This document shows positions 61,801 through 64,000 of a DNA stretch of 64,000 nucleotides, piece after piece. Made by a program: the position numbers and the translations under genes. How positions within the stretch are numbered: position 1 is the first letter of the stretch; every line of letters starts with the position of its first letter. The stretch lies in contig OY282606.1 of assembly GCA_958298945.1 (NCBI GenBank), positions 48,993,920 to 49,057,919 of the forward strand, written 5' to 3'. Below the pieces are notes generated by a model that saw only the letters and a list, made by a program, of their open reading frames with translations, did not search any database and was not told the DNA's origin. This DNA comes from Atherix ibis. Its lineage: Eukaryota; Arthropoda; Insecta; Diptera; Athericidae.

Positions 61801-64000
61801 ATCAATATTTTATTGTATAATAGAGATACTCATATGAAGGCCAACAAAACTTTGTAAAAGTGAAAAATCTTCTTACAGAAAATAAAAAAAATTATAATAA
61901 ATTGTGTGTACAATAAGGATTCTTAAAAGCTGGGGCAAATTAATTTATTTAATAAAATAAAAAGTGCTGTGGCTAACACTATAAATATTGAGGCCATCAC
62001 ACTTTCTTCTTATTAGATAAGATATGAACTCTGTGATAATTTTCTTCCAAATCAAAAGTTTTACAAAATTCCTTACATATTTAAAGAGAAATTTTTTATT
62101 TCATTCTCTTCTATATGTAGCATAATTTTTTAATTAAAAATAGCGAAATTATGGCTTTAGATTCTCAGAAAAATTAACTAAATGTAAACGTTTAGTATTT
62201 GATTTGATTAAACAGATTTTAAATTATGAAGTTGGTGGTAAGGTAAAAAAAATATTATTACAGCATTCTTGTCATCAGATAATAATTCAAATCTGTTTTA
62301 CTAAATTATTTTATTTTATAGAAATTAAATGGGAAAGCATATTTATTTTTTAATATATTTTTTTATTGAAGTTAGCGGTTAGAACAATGGTTGGGAGATG
62401 TTGGTTCATAATTAGTTACCCATTATTGATTAATTCAGTTATGGTTTAAATTTTGAATTCCTAGGAAAGCCAAATTATTACTTTTTTTGAATTTACAGGA
62501 AAAATATTGTAACTTTCTTAAGAAAAAAAATTCTATTAATACAGTACTACAGAAAAAAATTAAAAAACTATTAATTAAATATAAGGATAAGCATTTATTA
62601 AAATTTAAAAAAATTCTCATAAAATAGATCCTAAAAAATCTAACTAAATATTGGCCATTATTCAAGAATCTAAAAAATTTAAATGCACATTTTGAAGTGT
62701 AATTTTCTTTTATTAATGTGTTTTTAAAATAATTTTAATTAGAATGAACGAATTAGGAAAATTTTGTTAGCATTAACTATGTGATATCATCAGTTGTAAT
62801 TAAAAATATAAAATTTCTATAATCGCAGAATTGTTTTCTTATATGTTAAGCTATAAATTTGTTGCATTATTTTGAAAAACCCAATATAGCTTCAAATATT
62901 ATAAAAGTTATTAAACATTTTTTTTTATTGATTATTTAATTTTTTTTATATTAAAAATAATAATAAACAAAAACTTTATTTTAGTGATTGCGTTTGCAGC
63001 CTCATTTTACTGACTGTGAGAAAGCCGTCTTTTTTGTAGACAGATGCTGTGCATAAAAATATGCTTACGAATCTTAAATCGATTTTTCTCAACTGTCTTT
63101 TATGGAAGTAAATACTGTAGAAAGCTTTTAGTTTGCATTGGTAGCCGCTATAATACGATAAAAAATTTTTTTGATTGATATCCATCAAACTACAAGCATG
63201 TATGCAGTAACACACCCCTGTTCGAGAATTCGCATAAGAAAGACACTTAAGGAAAGCTTGCTTTATTCTTTTAGCAAGGAAGATGAATCAGAATATTCTA
63301 CTCATCTTTTTAGTAACATAATTACGCAGTCAGTCCTTGGCGTTTGCCAAAAAAAATAATTTATTTTGCATGAAAAGCTCATCTTGATGGTGTCATTTTT
63401 GGTTTTTTTTTTTGTTTTTACTATATTGGAAAGCTATAAAAAAAAAAAAATAGCTCGAGAAGATACTTATTACGAATAAAAAAATTATCAAATAAAATTT
63501 GTTTATTTACATTTCGATGAAAATGTGTATTGAAATTCGGCAACTTGTTTCGTGGTTAACTTTTTTGGGAGGGATTATAGCGATTGCGACAGACCAAATT
63601 CTATTTTTTGTTCTTCGTCGATTTCTTGGCAAATGTCTTTTGACGAAAACAAGCACCTAACCAATGTGGATTCTGTTATTTTTAATTCGTGAATCGGTCA
63701 CGATATTCAGAAATAGAAACGCAATGACCTGACTTTAAAAGAGACGAACACACACTCCAATGGGGAGCATTATAATTCAATTGAAATGATGGTGAAACGT
63801 CTATGTTTGCATACGAATATCGTATATTGCGTACTCACGGAAGTTTCACATATCAATTAGTAAAGAAAAAATAACATTTTTTTATTAAATATGTTGCTGG
63901 TTTATGTTCCGCTTTTGTATAACCTTTCAAATTTATAAAAAGTTAAATTGGTAAACTGTCGAAAACATTTAAAATTGTTTGCAAAATTTCTTTTCTTTTC
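58806..64000. other. AT-rich region to the end of the window, nothing recognised
   Basis: No exon, RNA gene, transposase or notable repeat could be supported. Less AT-rich spots near 61140-61230 and 63590-63780 do not resemble any family I know. Confidence 0.45.

Noticed and set aside
63171..63359. 62-codon plus-strand frame near the right edge
   Set aside because: No recognisable domain, and short frames of this size are expected by chance.

Overview
The window looks like an insect nuclear genome, most likely a fly or other dipteran. It is very AT-rich, its genes are split by GT-AG introns, and it is crowded with degenerate mariner, rosa-like, hAT, Jockey-like and RTE-like elements. Nothing suggests bacterial, organellar or viral DNA.

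Two host genes can be read with confidence. The first is the insect tau (MAPT-like) microtubule-associated protein gene on the minus strand. Its coding exons run right to left: a candidate tiny first exon (18497-18514), a very long Q/N/P-rich projection-domain exon (12650-14207), two linker exons (12446-12489 and 4692-4848) and two microtubule-binding-repeat exons (4272-4474 and 2022-2207). All five junctions keep frame. The 3' end lies beyond the left edge. An antisense TATA-Inr pair with a following splice donor (5264-5347) suggests a possible internal promoter for a short, repeat-only isoform. The second gene is a four-exon cathepsin L-like cysteine protease on the plus strand (29940-31648). 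It has an intact catalytic triad, a shortened propeptide and unusual residues around the active-site Cys.

The rest is mostly transposable-element archaeology. Eight mariner copies with recognisable ends fall into three families. Two are irritans/Himar1-like (7003-8286, 24047-25312). Two are of a family with CGAGGGTCATTC ends (10582-11786, 57445-58404). Five are of a family with CGAGGGTCGTTC ends (22310-23553, 26514-27793, 32642-33909, 40150-41381, 52144-53421), making nine in all when the truncated copy is counted. All transposase reading frames are broken, some by a single lesion. Several insertions are nested: an irritans mariner in a DD41D rosa-like relic, a CGAGGGTCGTTC mariner in a retroelement RNase H region, and a truncated mariner in a hAT element that still has terminal inverted repeats and a perfect 8-bp target duplication. 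Older relics include SETMAR-type and mauritiana-type mariners, Jockey-like reverse transcriptases on both strands, and an RTE-like retroelement with its 3' end present three times.

The right-hand 22 kb holds no gene I can identify, apart from a possible unrecognised minus-strand coding segment at 50934-51394. Long stretches are AT-rich intergenic or intronic DNA with nothing recognisable. I did not find a new multi-gene system. The most unusual items are the long perfect hairpins, the nested hAT/mariner, the truncated-propeptide cathepsin and the candidate internal tau promoter.
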